DNA of 64,000 bases from an uncultured Celeribacter sp. (GCF_963676475.1 NZ_OY781106.1:1364001-1428000), one strand, 5' to 3'; positions 46,461 to 55,691 are shown, counted from the first letter of the stretch. A program made the numbers and translations. The notes: generated from the sequence alone by a model not told the origin.

Positions 46461-47402
46461 GTGACCGAGACCGCACCCTATTTTGCCGATCTGGCCCAAG
46501 GGCCGGAGGGCGGCGAAGCCTATTGGCTGACCACCTCGGACGGGGTGCGGATCAGGGTTGGGCTTTGGCCGCAAGAAGGTGCGAAGGGCACCGTGTTCAT
46601 CCTCCCCGGGCGCACCGAATGGGTTGAGAAATACGGTCGCGGGGCGGCGGATTTTTCCGCCCGTGGCTTTGCCTCTCTGGCCATCGACTGGCGCGGACAA
46701 GGCATCGCGGAGCGCCTGTTGAAAGACCGGCGCATCGGCCATGTCGAGGAGTTTCAGGACTACCAGAAAGACCTCGACGCGGTGATTGCGCTGGCAGAGG
46801 CGAAATCCATGCCGAAACCGTGGTTCCTGATCGGTCACTCGATGGGTGGCGCGATTGGCATCCGGGCGCTGATTGAGGGTAAACCCTTTCAGGCCGCTGG
46901 ATTTTCCGCGCCGATGTGGGGGATTGGCCTGACGCCCATTCAGAAACTTCTGGTCCGGTTCGTCTCGCCGCTGTTCCACGCGCTCGGCCTGCAAAACCTG
47001 CGTGCGCCGGGGACCAAGGCAGAGACCTACATGATCTGGCACGGGTTCAAGGACAATCTTTTGACCTCGGATCGTGAGATGTTCGATTACATGACCGATC
47101 AGGTCGTGGCCCAGCCCGATCTGGGGCTTGGCGGGCCGTCCTCGCATTGGGTGACGGAAGCGATCCGTGAAAACGACTGGGCGTTCGAGCATGCTTTGCC
47201 GGATGTGCCGGTGCTGTGTTTCTTGGGCGGTGACGAGAAGATCGTGAACACCCAAGCGGTCAAGGATCTGGCGACCCGTTGGCCGTCCTGCGAATTGGTG
47301 ATCGTGCCGGGCGCGCGCCACGAGGTGCCGATGGAGACGCCCGCCACGCGCGCGCTGTTCTACGACCGGCTCTCTGCGCTTTTTGAGCAAAGCGGCGGCT
47401 AA
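46461..47402 (+). CDS. Alpha/beta hydrolase, lysophospholipase-like
   Basis: 313 residues from a GTG at 46461 that lies 6 bases after the SCP2 stop. Fold markers are IDWRGQGIAERLL, the nucleophile elbow LIGHSMGGAIGIRAL, LCFLGGDEKIVNT (acid) and VPGARHEVPMETP (His), so the triad is complete. It resembles PldB-type lysophospholipases or monoacylglycerol lipases. Coupling to an SCP2 lipid-binding protein supports a lipid substrate. Confidence 0.9.
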   Translation: MTETAPYFADLAQGPEGGEAYWLTTSDGVRIRVGLWPQEGAKGTVFILPGRTEWVEKYGRGAADFSARGFASLAIDWRGQGIAERLLKDRRIGHVEEFQDYQKDLDAVIALAEAKSMPKPWFLIGHSMGGAIGIRALIEGKPFQAAGFSAPMWGIGLTPIQKLLVRFVSPLFHALGLQNLRAPGTKAETYMIWHGFKDNLLTSDREMFDYMTDQVVAQPDLGLGGPSSHWVTEAIRENDWAFEHALPDVPVLCFLGGDEKIVNTQAVKDLATRWPSCELVIVPGARHEVPMETPATRALFYDRLSALFEQSGG

Positions 47403-47474
47403 ACCGCCCTATCCCCTTTGCATCCCTCGCGCGGAGCGCCTATCTCTTGTGTCAAAGAGATTAGGAGTGATGCG

Positions 47475-49313
47475 ATGCGGTTCACCACAGGGCGAGACAA
47501 CACGGGGCAAAACATGGTTTTCGACGCAAGTGCCGAAAGCGGCGCAAAGAAGTTCGGAGACCTGCCGGATTGGGACCTGACGGACCTCTACCCCGCCACT
47601 GACGCGCCCGAGGTGAAACGCGATCTCGACTGGCTCGAAGAACATTGCGCCAGCTTTGCCGAGGATTACGAGGGCAAGCTCGCCGAACTCGACGGCGCGG
47701 GCATGTATGAATGCATCCTGCGCGACGAACGTATTTCGCAGGTCGCCGGGCGTTTGGGCTCTTTCGCGGGGCTTCTCTATTACCAGAACACGGTCGACGG
47801 CGAGCGCGCCAAATTCTTTTCCGACATTCAGGACAAGATCACGACATACACCGCGCCGCTGGTGTTTTTCTCCCTCGAAGTGAACCGCATTCCCGAAGAG
47901 ACGCTCGAAGACATGCTCAAACACGAGGGCCTTTCGCGGTACCGACCGATCTTTGAGCGGATGCGCAAAATGCGGCCCTATCAGCTCTCCGACGAGCTGG
48001 AGCGCTACGAACACGATATGTCCGTGGTGGGCGCGTCTGCGTGGAACAAACTCTTTGACGAAACCGTCGCCGATCTCAAATTCGAGGTGAATGGCGAGAC
48101 GCTGGGCCTTGAGGCCACGACCACGCTGATGTCCGACCCCGACCGCACGGTGCGCGAGGCGGCGGCCAAGGAAGTGGCACGGGTTCTGGGCGACAATATC
48201 AAGATTTTCACCCGCGTTCACAACACCTTGGCCAAGATGGGTGACATCGAGGACAAATGGCGCGGCATGCCGACGCCGCAAACCGGGCGCCACCTGTCGA
48301 ATGACGTCGAACCGGAGGTGGTCGAGGCGCTGCGCGACGCCGTGGTCAATGCCTATCCCAAGCTGTCGCATCGCTATTACGAGCTGAAACGCGGCTGGCT
48401 GGGCCTCGACAAGCTGCAGATCTGGGACCGCAACGCGCCGCTTCCGCTGGAAGAGACCCGCACCATCGGCTGGGACGAGGCGCAGAACACGGTGATGGAG
48501 GCCTACGCGGGCTTTGCGCCGAAAATGGCCGAGATCGCCAAGCCGTTCTTCACCGATGGCTGGATTGATGCGGGCGTGAAACCGGGCAAGGCGCCGGGCG
48601 CTTTTGCTCATCCGACCGTCACCGACGCGCATCCCTATGTGATGCTGAACTATCTGGGCAAACAGCGCGATGTGATGACCCTCGCCCACGAATTGGGCCA
48701 CGGTGTGCATCAGGTTCTGGCCGCAGATCAGGGTGAGCTTTTGGCCAACACGCCTTTGACTTTGGCAGAGACAGCTTCCGTCTTTGGCGAAATGCTGACC
48801 TTCCAAAAGCTGTTGAAAGACGCGAAAACGCCCGCCGAGCGCAAAGTTCTCTTGGCCGGCAAGGTCGAGGACATGCTCAACACGGTCGTGCGCCAGATCG
48901 CGTTTTATGACTTCGAATGCAAACTCCACAATGCGCGCAAGGGCGGCGAGCTGACCTCTGACGAGATCAACAAGCTCTGGATGTCGGTGCAGGGCGAAAG
49001 CCTCGGCCCGGCGTTCGACTTCATGGAGGGCTACGAGGTCTATTGGTCCTACGTGCCGCATTTCGTGCATTCGCCGTTCTACGTCTATGCCTATGCCTTT
49101 GGCGACGGCTTGGTGAACGCGCTCTACGCGGCCTATCAGGAGCAACCCGAGGGCTTTCAGGACAAGTATTTCGACATGCTCAAAGCGGGCGGCTCGAAAC
49201 ACCACAAGGAGCTTTTGGCGCCCTTCGGTCTCGACGCGTCTGATCCGAGATTCTGGGACAAGGGCCTGTCGATGATCTCCGGCTTCATTGATGAATTGGA
49301 AGCGATGGAGTGA
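47475..49313 (+). CDS. pepF: M3 family oligoendopeptidase F
   Basis: 612 residues from the ATG at 47475, with AGGAG 7 bases upstream; the frame extends 19 codons further. The zinc site is TLAHELGHGVHQ (HExxH) with the third ligand Glu in TLAETASVFGEML, and EGYEVYWSYVPHFVHSPFYVYAYAFG is the conserved M3 C-terminal region. It cleaves short peptides in the cytoplasm. A GNAT gene overlaps its stop codon. Confidence 0.95.
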   Translation: MRFTTGRDNTGQNMVFDASAESGAKKFGDLPDWDLTDLYPATDAPEVKRDLDWLEEHCASFAEDYEGKLAELDGAGMYECILRDERISQVAGRLGSFAGLLYYQNTVDGERAKFFSDIQDKITTYTAPLVFFSLEVNRIPEETLEDMLKHEGLSRYRPIFERMRKMRPYQLSDELERYEHDMSVVGASAWNKLFDETVADLKFEVNGETLGLEATTTLMSDPDRTVREAAAKEVARVLGDNIKIFTRVHNTLAKMGDIEDKWRGMPTPQTGRHLSNDVEPEVVEALRDAVVNAYPKLSHRYYELKRGWLGLDKLQIWDRNAPLPLEETRTIGWDEAQNTVMEAYAGFAPKMAEIAKPFFTDGWIDAGVKPGKAPGAFAHPTVTDAHPYVMLNYLGKQRDVMTLAHELGHGVHQVLAADQGELLANTPLTLAETASVFGEMLTFQKLLKDAKTPAERKVLLAGKVEDMLNTVVRQIAFYDFECKLHNARKGGELTSDEINKLWMSVQGESLGPAFDFMEGYEVYWSYVPHFVHSPFYVYAYAFGDGLVNALYAAYQEQPEGFQDKYFDMLKAGGSKHHKELLAPFGLDASDPRFWDKGLSMISGFIDELEAME

Positions 49314-49789
49314 GCTCCGACCTCACAATAAATCCCCTGCCCCGCAGCGCGTTGCACCGTGTTGCGGGGTTTTCCCTACCGCCGGGGCAGGCGCAGTTTT
49401 CCGGCCTGCCTGCCGAGACCATGGGCCGCGCGCCCGCCGATCGCGACGGTCATGTGATCGAGGAAGATAGCGCGCCGGTCGGCTTTTTCGCCATAGATCA
49501 AAGCTATGCCGAGACGCATGAGTTTGCAGAGCCGGGCGCACTTGGACTTCGGATGTTTCTGATTGATCACAAGGCGCAGGGACGCGGGATTGCCTCCGGG
49601 GCCTGCGCGATGCTCAAAGCCTATCTGGCGAAGACTTACCCGGAACGCAGCCTCTGCTATCTCACGGTCAATTGCCGCAATCCGCACGCCCGCAAAGCCT
49701 ATTTGAACGGCGGGTTCACCGACACGGGCGCGCTCTACCATGGCGGTGCGTTGGGGCCGCAGCACATTCTGCGCCTTGATCTCCGGTGA
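49310..49789 (+). CDS. GNAT family N-acetyltransferase
   Basis: 159 residues starting at a GTG that overlaps the pepF stop (GTGA). The acetyl-CoA-binding motif A is KAQGRGIASGACAMLKAYLA, followed by LTVNCRNPHARKAYLNGGF, the usual GNAT end. The substrate is unknown. Coupling to pepF suggests a shared transcript. Confidence 0.88.
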   Translation: MSSDLTINPLPRSALHRVAGFSLPPGQAQFSGLPAETMGRAPADRDGHVIEEDSAPVGFFAIDQSYAETHEFAEPGALGLRMFLIDHKAQGRGIASGACAMLKAYLAKTYPERSLCYLTVNCRNPHARKAYLNGGFTDTGALYHGGALGPQHILRLDLR

Positions 49790-50059
49790 TTATTTCAACT
49801 GACTGTCTTTCGACCCACGCCGGTTGATGCCGCCGCGCGCTTTATACGCCCCATCTCGTTCCTGCTGGCAGTCGATACAAAGCTTCACGCCCGGAATGGC
49901 CTTGCGCCGGGCCTCTGGTATGTCTTCGCCGCATTCAGCACATTCCGTGAAACTTTCGCCCACCGGCGCGCGATGCTGTTTCATCCGTGCCAATTCGTCG
50001 GAAATCGAGGCCTCGATCTGTTCGCTCACCGCGCCGTCTTTTGCCCAGCCGCCTGCCAT
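49790..50059 (-). CDS. DksA/TraR family C4-type zinc finger protein
   Basis: 89 residues from the ATG at 50059, with AGGAG 6 bases upstream. The four zinc Cys are in ECAECGEDIPEARRKAIPG and LCIDCQQE. The protein is short, as in TraR-like members, and has a reduced coiled-coil arm. DksA/TraR proteins act in the secondary channel of RNA polymerase; small alphaproteobacterial forms are not well studied. It shares a leftward transcript with the DUF4389 gene 10 bases away. Confidence 0.88.
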   Translation of the reverse strand: MAGGWAKDGAVSEQIEASISDELARMKQHRAPVGESFTECAECGEDIPEARRKAIPGVKLCIDCQQERDGAYKARGGINRRGSKDSQLK

Positions 50060-50069
50060 CACAAACTCC

Positions 50070-50387
50070 TCAATCCAGCTCGGTCCAGGGCCAGGGCTTC
50101 ACCTCACTGTCGCCGGTGATGTAGCGCGTCGCCTTGGCGAACCAGATGCCGATGTCTGTGCCCGCATCCGCCACGCGGTCGTTGGGTTTTTTGCCATTCA
50201 TCAGCATGATGATCGCCTGCAACACCGCCAAAACGCCGATGATGGTCGAGGCAAAGCTCATCATCACCCAGATGATGATCGAATGCAGGATACGCGCGCC
50301 GATGTTCTCTGAAATTTCCTCGGGCCGCGCCGGTTTCTTGCCGCCCATCTCGGGCATCACGTGATCGAATTCATGCGGGTCGGCCAT
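50070..50387 (-). CDS. DUF4389 membrane protein
   Basis: 105 residues with one long hydrophobic region (ILHSIIIWVMMSFASTIIGV and LAVLQAIIMLMN, about 33-65) and the sequence FAKATRYITG towards the C terminus, as in DUF4389 proteins. Function is unknown. It is the first gene of a two-gene leftward unit with the DksA-like protein. Between it and the next gene lie short ATCATG repeats (50442-50462). Confidence 0.8.
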   Translation of the reverse strand: MADPHEFDHVMPEMGGKKPARPEEISENIGARILHSIIIWVMMSFASTIIGVLAVLQAIIMLMNGKKPNDRVADAGTDIGIWFAKATRYITGDSEVKPWPWTELD

Positions 50388-50536
50388 GGGTGATTCCTTT
50401 GTTCTGTGACAGCAGTTTAACGCGAAGACCGCGCGACCAAAATCATCATGATCATGATCATGAAAGGTGACGCGAGGTTTCGTTTGGGCGATTTTGCGAT
50501 CTCGCCTAGGCTCACGTCAAAACGGGAGGATTTTCA

Positions 50537-51706
50537 ATGATCAAATGGATTGGGCGCGGCCTTGGCATCGTGATTGTCGCCGGCGCGGCATTTTTCTTTG
50601 GCCTTTTGCCGGGCCTCGTGGAGAAGGGGCAAAACGGCGTGGTCGAGCACGCGCCCTACCCGGTCTCAGCCGAGGCACAGGCGCTGCATGATCGGATCGT
50701 GATCGGCGATCTTCACGCCGACAGCTTGCTTTGGAACCGCGACCTGTTGAAACGCGGCAATCGCGGCCATGTGGATTTCCCGCGCCTGCGCGAGGGCAAT
50801 GTCGCGGTGCAGGTCTTTACCGCCGTCACCAAAAGCCCCGCCGGTCAGAATTACGATCACAATTCCGCAGAGGCGCGCGACAACATCACGCTTTTGGCCA
50901 TCGGGGAACTTTGGCCGGTGAAAAGCTGGGGTGATCTGACCGAGCGCGGGCTCTACATGGCGAAACGGATGCAGGGTTATGAGGCGGAGGCCCCGGATCA
51001 GGTGCGGATCATTCGCACGACATCCGACCTCGACGCGGTGCTTGCCGCCCGCGCCGAAGGCCAGCCCCTGACCGGCGCGCTTCTCGGTGGCGAGGGTGGG
51101 CATATTCTGGAGGGTGATCTCGCCAATCTGGACCGGATTTATGACGCGGGCTACCGGCTCATGGGGCTCACGCATTTCTTCGACAATGCGCTTGGCGGAT
51201 CTCTGCATGGCGAGGACAACGCCGGGCTGACCGAGTTTGGCCGCGCCGTGGTGCAGGCGATGGTCGACAAACAGATGGTGATCGACCTGGCGCATGCCTC
51301 GCCGCAAATGGCGCGTGAAGTCATTGAGATGACCGACCAGCCGCTGGTACTGTCGCACACCGGCATCCATTCGCATTGCCCGGTGAAGCGCAATTTCGAG
51401 GACGATTTGATGCAACAGATCGCCGCGACCGGCGGCGTGATCGGCATCGGCTATTGGGCGGATGTGACCTGTGACGCCTCGCCCGCAGGGGTCGCCAAGA
51501 CGATCAAGGCGGCGGTCGATCTGGTCGGCGCCGATCATGTGGCGCTCGGCTCCGATTACGACGGCTCGGTCACGGTGGAATTCGACACTTCGGAACTCGC
51601 GGCACTCACACAGGCGCTCATGGATCAGGGCCTCACAGAGGATCAGATCGCCGGCGTCATGGGCGGCAATATGATGCGGGTGCTGGGCGCGGTTTTGCCC
51701 GAATAG
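50537..51706 (+). CDS. M19 family membrane dipeptidase
   Basis: 389 residues. An N-terminal hydrophobic anchor (IVIVAGAAFFFGLLPGL) is followed by the renal-dipeptidase barrel: IGDLHADSLLWNRDLL (HxD zinc ligands), GGEGGHILEGDLANLD (bridging Glu), LSHTGIHSHCP (His) and LGSDYDGSVT (Asp). It hydrolyses dipeptides, probably on the periplasmic face. GGGAGG precedes the ATG. Confidence 0.94.
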   Translation: MIKWIGRGLGIVIVAGAAFFFGLLPGLVEKGQNGVVEHAPYPVSAEAQALHDRIVIGDLHADSLLWNRDLLKRGNRGHVDFPRLREGNVAVQVFTAVTKSPAGQNYDHNSAEARDNITLLAIGELWPVKSWGDLTERGLYMAKRMQGYEAEAPDQVRIIRTTSDLDAVLAARAEGQPLTGALLGGEGGHILEGDLANLDRIYDAGYRLMGLTHFFDNALGGSLHGEDNAGLTEFGRAVVQAMVDKQMVIDLAHASPQMAREVIEMTDQPLVLSHTGIHSHCPVKRNFEDDLMQQIAATGGVIGIGYWADVTCDASPAGVAKTIKAAVDLVGADHVALGSDYDGSVTVEFDTSELAALTQALMDQGLTEDQIAGVMGGNMMRVLGAVLPE

Positions 51707-51759
51707 GCCTATTCGACACCCAAGCCCCACAGCCCGCCCGCGCCGCGCGCAACGCCGGA

Positions 51760-51990
51760 TCAGCCAGGAGCGCCTCGCGCGAGGGGGTAGCCCTGGTTGA
51801 CGACCGTGTAACCCGCCGCCTGCAAGGCCTGTTCCATGACCAACATGGAGGCGTCTGTGCGCGCGAGACCGTGCAGCAAGATCACGCAGCGCGGCTCCGC
51901 ATCGACTGAGGACACAGCCACCAAGGGCAGAGGCAAGCCACTGAAAACCAAAGCATAAAACAGGATTTTCGTGGGGATGACATGACCGAA
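51760..51990 (-). pseudogene. Remnant of an alpha/beta hydrolase (lipase-like) gene
   Basis: In one minus-strand frame the sequence ILFYALVFSGLPLPLVAVSS looks like a signal peptide and CVILLHGLARTDASMLVMEQ is the oxyanion-hole region of a lipase-like hydrolase. The frame stops about 25 residues later, so the nucleophile elbow and the rest of the domain are missing. No in-frame start lies just before the signal; an ATG at the expected place is in a different frame (from about 51995). Palindromic element copy B lies just upstream. Confidence 0.7.
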
Positions 51991-52058
51991 GGCTCTGGAC
52001 AAAAACAAGGGCGCCCAGTGGGCGCCCGTCCATTTACCTCCCTGAGGATACCACAGCC

Positions 52059-52174
52059 TAAAGCGTTTTTCAAAAAACTTGAGGCACTCAATTTTTGAAA
52101 AACGCAGCAAGATCAATTCAGTGTCGCAACATTTTTCGCTCAATCTGATTCAGATTAAACGAAAAACGCTTTAA
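52059..52174. repeat. Nested palindromic element, copy B
   Basis: Outer arms TAAAGCGTTTTTC (52059) and GAAAAACGCTTTAA (to 52174), inner arms GAAAAACGC (52097) and ATTTTTCGC (about 52131). The length (116 bases) and arm spacing match copy A at 39976-40092, while the arm sequence differs in a compensated way (GCGTTTC in A, GCGTTTTTC in B). Gene-free. Confidence 0.7.
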
Positions 52175-52492
52175 CAGCTGTCACCGCTTACCGATCACAT
52201 TCGGCAAGTTCGTCACCACAGGCGTCGGCCCTTTGAGCGAGGGGGCACACGCTCCTCCGTCTCGCTTCATCCGGGGTCACAAGCCTCAATCGGCGGCACC
52301 CGTGTGGCGAACCCTCCAAATCCATGCCCCTGCCCTGCGGTCCAACATCCCTCCACGGATTCAACCACTTGAGCCGGAGGCACCGGTTATTGCGGCGGAT
52401 CCTCCGTGTTGTTCTGGCCAGTCATGCGGGACATTCTCATGTCATCCTCCTTTGCCGTTCCAACATCTATAGAATAGCGCGAGTCGCGGAGC
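52175..52492 (-). other. Region with a strongly initiated 17-codon ORF and an overlapping open frame
   Basis: On the minus strand AAGGAGG (52446-52452) stands 5 bases before ATG at 52440, starting MRMSRMTGQNNTEDPPQ and stopping at 52387. A second frame, shifted by one base, is open from about 52425 to a stop at 52188 with no start of its own (it contains RCLRLKWLNPWRD). It could be a frameshifted small gene, a leader peptide or a structured RNA. I cannot assign it. Confidence 0.35.
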
Positions 52493-53461
52493 TTAGCCTT
52501 GATCCGCGTCAAATACGCTGTCGATCATCGCCTGCGTGCCGCGCGCATTCTCCAAACTCCACGGGTAGTCCGCGCCGTCCCGCACCGCGCGCGCAAAATT
52601 TTCGACCTGACAGACGTATTGGCGCACGCGGGGGAAGCGTTCGAGTTTCAGCCCGCCTTGGGTGTCGCGAATTTCAATTTCCGCCTGCCCCGCCACCCCG
52701 GCGTTGAAGGGGGTTTTGACGATGATCAGACCCTTGCGGCCATGAAAGCGCACCTCCTGGAAGGGCGCCATGCGCATGGAGACATAGGCGTGATAGGCAA
52801 AGCTCGGGAAGCGCGCGGAAAATTCGGCGCTGACATCGACGCCATTCTCGCGGGTGATTTGGGCATGCGTGATCTCAACAGGCTCCTCCCCGGTCGCAAA
52901 GCGCGCCGCCCCCATGGCGTAGACGCCGATGTCGCCCAAGGCGCCGCCGCCGGTTTCCGGCCGGTTGCGGATGTTGTCCGCGTCCGGGTTGTCAAAGGAG
53001 AACCCGACCTCGACCCGCATGAGGTCGCCAATCTCGCCCGCCGCCAGGAGATCGCGCACCCGCGCCCATTGCGGGTGATGCACGATCATGAAGGCCTCGG
53101 CACAGACAAGTCCCGTCTCATCGCGTTTGGCGATCAGCGCGTCGATCTCCTCCGCTTTCATCGCGATCGGTTTCTCGCAGAGCACATGTTTCCCGGCCGC
53201 AAGCGCCTTGAGGCTCCACTCGATATGCAGGTGATTGGGCAGCGGAATATAGATCGCGTCGATCTCGTCCGAGGCCAGCATGGCGTCGTAATCGGTGAAG
53301 ACCTTGAGATCGGGGGCGAAAGCCCGAAACGGCGCAGCTTTGTCCTCGGATGAGGTGGCCAGCGCCGCCAAAGTGGCGCCTTCCGCCTCATGGATCGCGC
53401 GGGCCATATGGTCGCGGGCGAAATTTGCAGCGCCCAAAACGCCGAAGCGGACAGGTGTCAT
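52493..53461 (-). CDS. Gfo/Idh/MocA family oxidoreductase
   Basis: 322 residues from the ATG at 53461, with AAGGAG about 8 bases upstream; the longer frame to 53539 has no support. An N-terminal Rossmann domain starts RFGVLGAANFARDHMARAI, the catalytic Lys is in HVLCEKPIAMKAEEID, and ETGGGALGDIGVYAMGAARF is in the C-terminal domain. The enzyme reduces or oxidises a sugar or related polyol with NAD(P); the substrate is unknown. Confidence 0.92.
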   Translation of the reverse strand: MTPVRFGVLGAANFARDHMARAIHEAEGATLAALATSSEDKAAPFRAFAPDLKVFTDYDAMLASDEIDAIYIPLPNHLHIEWSLKALAAGKHVLCEKPIAMKAEEIDALIAKRDETGLVCAEAFMIVHHPQWARVRDLLAAGEIGDLMRVEVGFSFDNPDADNIRNRPETGGGALGDIGVYAMGAARFATGEEPVEITHAQITRENGVDVSAEFSARFPSFAYHAYVSMRMAPFQEVRFHGRKGLIIVKTPFNAGVAGQAEIEIRDTQGGLKLERFPRVRQYVCQVENFARAVRDGADYPWSLENARGTQAMIDSVFDADQG

Positions 53462-53511
53462 CTGCGGTTCTCCTTCTCTCATGTTACCGCCATCATGCGT
53501 CATGGAGGCGC

Positions 53512-53545
53512 AAAGAAAAAGGGGCAGCCCTGCGGCCACCCCTTT
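53512..53545 (-). terminator. Rho-independent terminator downstream of rpoH
   Basis: On the minus strand AAAGGGG pairs with CCCCTTT around a GC-rich loop and is followed by TTCTTT. It starts about 24 bases after the rpoH stop. Confidence 0.75.
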
Positions 53546-53568
53546 GAAATTTTCAATCGTCGATTGGA

Positions 53569-54465
53569 TCAGGCCCCTTCGAGGATGCCCTGTTCCTTCG
53601 CCAACTCCTGCATGCGTTTTTGCAGCTTCTCGAAAGCGCGCACCTCGATCTGGCGGATGCGTTCGCGGGAGACCTCATATTGGCTCGACAGCTCCTCAAG
53701 CGTCACCGGCTGATCCTTAAGACGGCGCTGCATCAGGATGTCTTTTTCGCGCTCGTTGAGCACATCCATCGCCTGCACCAAAAGCTGACGGCGGGTGTCC
53801 ATCTCGTCGCGGGCCTCGTAATCGGCCGCCTGGTCGGCATTTTCGTCCTCAAGCCAGTCCTGCCACTGCGCAGAGCCTTCCTCATCGCTGCCAACCGTAG
53901 CGTTCAAAGACGCGTCCCCGCCCGACATCCGCCGGTTCATCGAGATCACTTCGTCCTCGGTCACGCCCAGATCGGTGGCGATCTGTTTGACGTTGTCGGG
54001 GTGCAAATCGCCATCCTCGAAGGCACCGATCCGGGCCTTGGCCTTGCGCAGGTTGAAAAAGAGTTTCTTTTGCGCAGAGGTGGTCCCGAGTTTCACCAGC
54101 GACCAGGACCGCAGGATGTATTCCTGAATGCTCGCACGGATCCACCACATCGCATAGGTCGAAAGGCGAAAACCTTTTTCCGGGTCAAAGCGTTTCACCG
54201 CCTGCATCAGCCCCACATTGGCCTCCGACACAACCTCGGCCTGCGGCAAGCCGTAGCCGCGATAGCCCATGGCGATTTTCGCGGCCAAGCGCAGGTGCGA
54301 GGTCACGAGCTTATGCGCCGCAGTGGCGTCCTCGTGATCCACCCAGCGTTTCGCCAGCATGTATTCTTCCTCGGGTTCCAGCATCGGGAACTTGCGGATT
54401 TCCTGCAAATAGCGGTTCAAACCCTGTTCGGGGCTCGGAGCCGGCAAATTGGCGTAATTACTCAT
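53569..54465 (-). CDS. rpoH: RNA polymerase sigma-32 factor
   Basis: 298 residues. Regions 2.1-2.4 run from LVTSHLRLAAKIAMGYRGYG to STYAMWWIRASIQEYILRSW; the RpoH box appears in AQKKLFFNLRKAK, and region 4 ends PVTLEELSSQYEVSRERIRQIEVRAFEKLQ. It directs RNA polymerase to heat-shock and oxidative-stress promoters. Rhodobacter relatives carry two RpoH paralogues; which one this is cannot be decided from this sequence alone. It ends in a clear terminator. Confidence 0.96.
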   Translation of the reverse strand: MSNYANLPAPSPEQGLNRYLQEIRKFPMLEPEEEYMLAKRWVDHEDATAAHKLVTSHLRLAAKIAMGYRGYGLPQAEVVSEANVGLMQAVKRFDPEKGFRLSTYAMWWIRASIQEYILRSWSLVKLGTTSAQKKLFFNLRKAKARIGAFEDGDLHPDNVKQIATDLGVTEDEVISMNRRMSGGDASLNATVGSDEEGSAQWQDWLEDENADQAADYEARDEMDTRRQLLVQAMDVLNEREKDILMQRRLKDQPVTLEELSSQYEVSRERIRQIEVRAFEKLQKRMQELAKEQGILEGA

Positions 54466-54674
54466 CTCTCACATCTCTCCCGCGTCATGCCTATGTTATA
54501 AGGCTTAACATGCCATTTGGGAAGGCCTGTTAGCGCTTTCAAGGGGCGGCGCGCATATTTCTATGTCCAAAGTCTGAACAAACCATGTCCCACGCTGCAA
54601 AGTTCCCCAAGCGAAACCGTCAAGATTTCACCCGGCTCACGGCCATGTGGTCGCATGTTACAAAAAACGGGCAC

Positions 54675-55691
54675 TTAAAGCGTATCAAGGAGCCCTTGCA
54701 TATCGTCTGGCAAAGGCGCCTCGAACCGCATCTCTTCGCGTGTCACCGGATGGACAAAGCCCAGAACAGCGGCGTGAAGCGCCTGACGCGGGAAGGCATC
54801 CACCGCATCGCGCGCCGCCTCAGACAGCGCTTTGTGATTGAGTTTCCGTCGCCCGCCATAGGTCTGATCGCCGACCAAGCCGTGCCCGGCATGCGCCATA
54901 TGCACGCGGATTTGGTGCGTGCGCCCGGTCTCCAGCCAGCATTCCACCAACGCCAGTTGCGGCGGCGTGCCGTATAGCTCCAACACGCGTGCGCGAGTGA
55001 TCGCGTGGCGGCCCTCTGTGAAAGACACGGCCTGCTTTTGCCGGTCCGTCTTGTGGCGACCCAGCATCGTAGTGATGCGCAGAATGTTGGAACCCTCGAA
55101 ACTCACGCCTTTGACGCCGCGCAGCCGCGGGTCCATCGGGTCCGGCGCGCCGTAGACCAGCGCGAAATATTTGCGCTCGACCGTGTGTTTTTCGAATTGT
55201 TTGGCCAAGCCCTGATGCGCCTTGTCAGATTTCGCGACGACCAGAATGCCCGAGGTATCCTTGTCGATCCGGTGCACGATTCCTGGGCGTTTCTCACCGC
55301 CGATCCCCGACAGGCTCTCGCCGCAATGATGCATCAAGGCGTTGACCAAAGTGCCCGACGGACTGCCCGGCGCCGGGTGGACGACCATGCCGACGGGTTT
55401 ATTCACCACGATCAGGTCGTCATCCTCGTAGATCACGTCGAGCGGGATGTCTTCGGCCTTAATCTCGACCTCGGTGGCCTCTTCGACCGTGATCTCGACC
55501 TGATCGCCCGCCTCGACCTTGCCCTTTTGATCGGTGACGACCACGCCGTTCACCTTCACGGCGCCCTCGGCCAAAAGTTTCACAAGCCGCGAACGCGACA
55601 GAGTGGCTTCTTCTGGCACATCGCGGGCAATCGCCTTATCAAGACGTTTGGGCGGGTGTTCCCCGATGGCAAAGGAGACGGTGACAATCAT
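54675..55691 (-). CDS. rluD: RluD-type 23S rRNA pseudouridine synthase
   Basis: 338 residues from the ATG at 55691 (MIVTVSF); the frame continues 74 codons upstream only as a shadow. An S4 domain at the N terminus (RLDKAIARDVPEEATLSRSRL) is followed by the catalytic HRIDKDTSGILVVAKSD with the active-site Asp, then LETGRTHQIRVHMAHAGHGLVGDQTYG. It isomerises uridines in helix 69 of 23S rRNA in E. coli. The start codon shares the CATG at 55689-55692 with the divergent DUF6476 gene. Confidence 0.95.
   Translation of the reverse strand: MIVTVSFAIGEHPPKRLDKAIARDVPEEATLSRSRLVKLLAEGAVKVNGVVVTDQKGKVEAGDQVEITVEEATEVEIKAEDIPLDVIYEDDDLIVVNKPVGMVVHPAPGSPSGTLVNALMHHCGESLSGIGGEKRPGIVHRIDKDTSGILVVAKSDKAHQGLAKQFEKHTVERKYFALVYGAPDPMDPRLRGVKGVSFEGSNILRITTMLGRHKTDRQKQAVSFTEGRHAITRARVLELYGTPPQLALVECWLETGRTHQIRVHMAHAGHGLVGDQTYGGRRKLNHKALSEAARDAVDAFPRQALHAAVLGFVHPVTREEMRFEAPLPDDMQGLLDTL

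Noticed and set aside
47409..49205. 598-codon open frame on the minus strand
   Set aside because: Antisense shadow of pepF, which has an intact HExxH zinc site.
50442..50462. ATCATG short tandem repeats as a regulatory site
   Set aside because: Only about three 6-bp units; no evidence beyond simple-sequence slippage.
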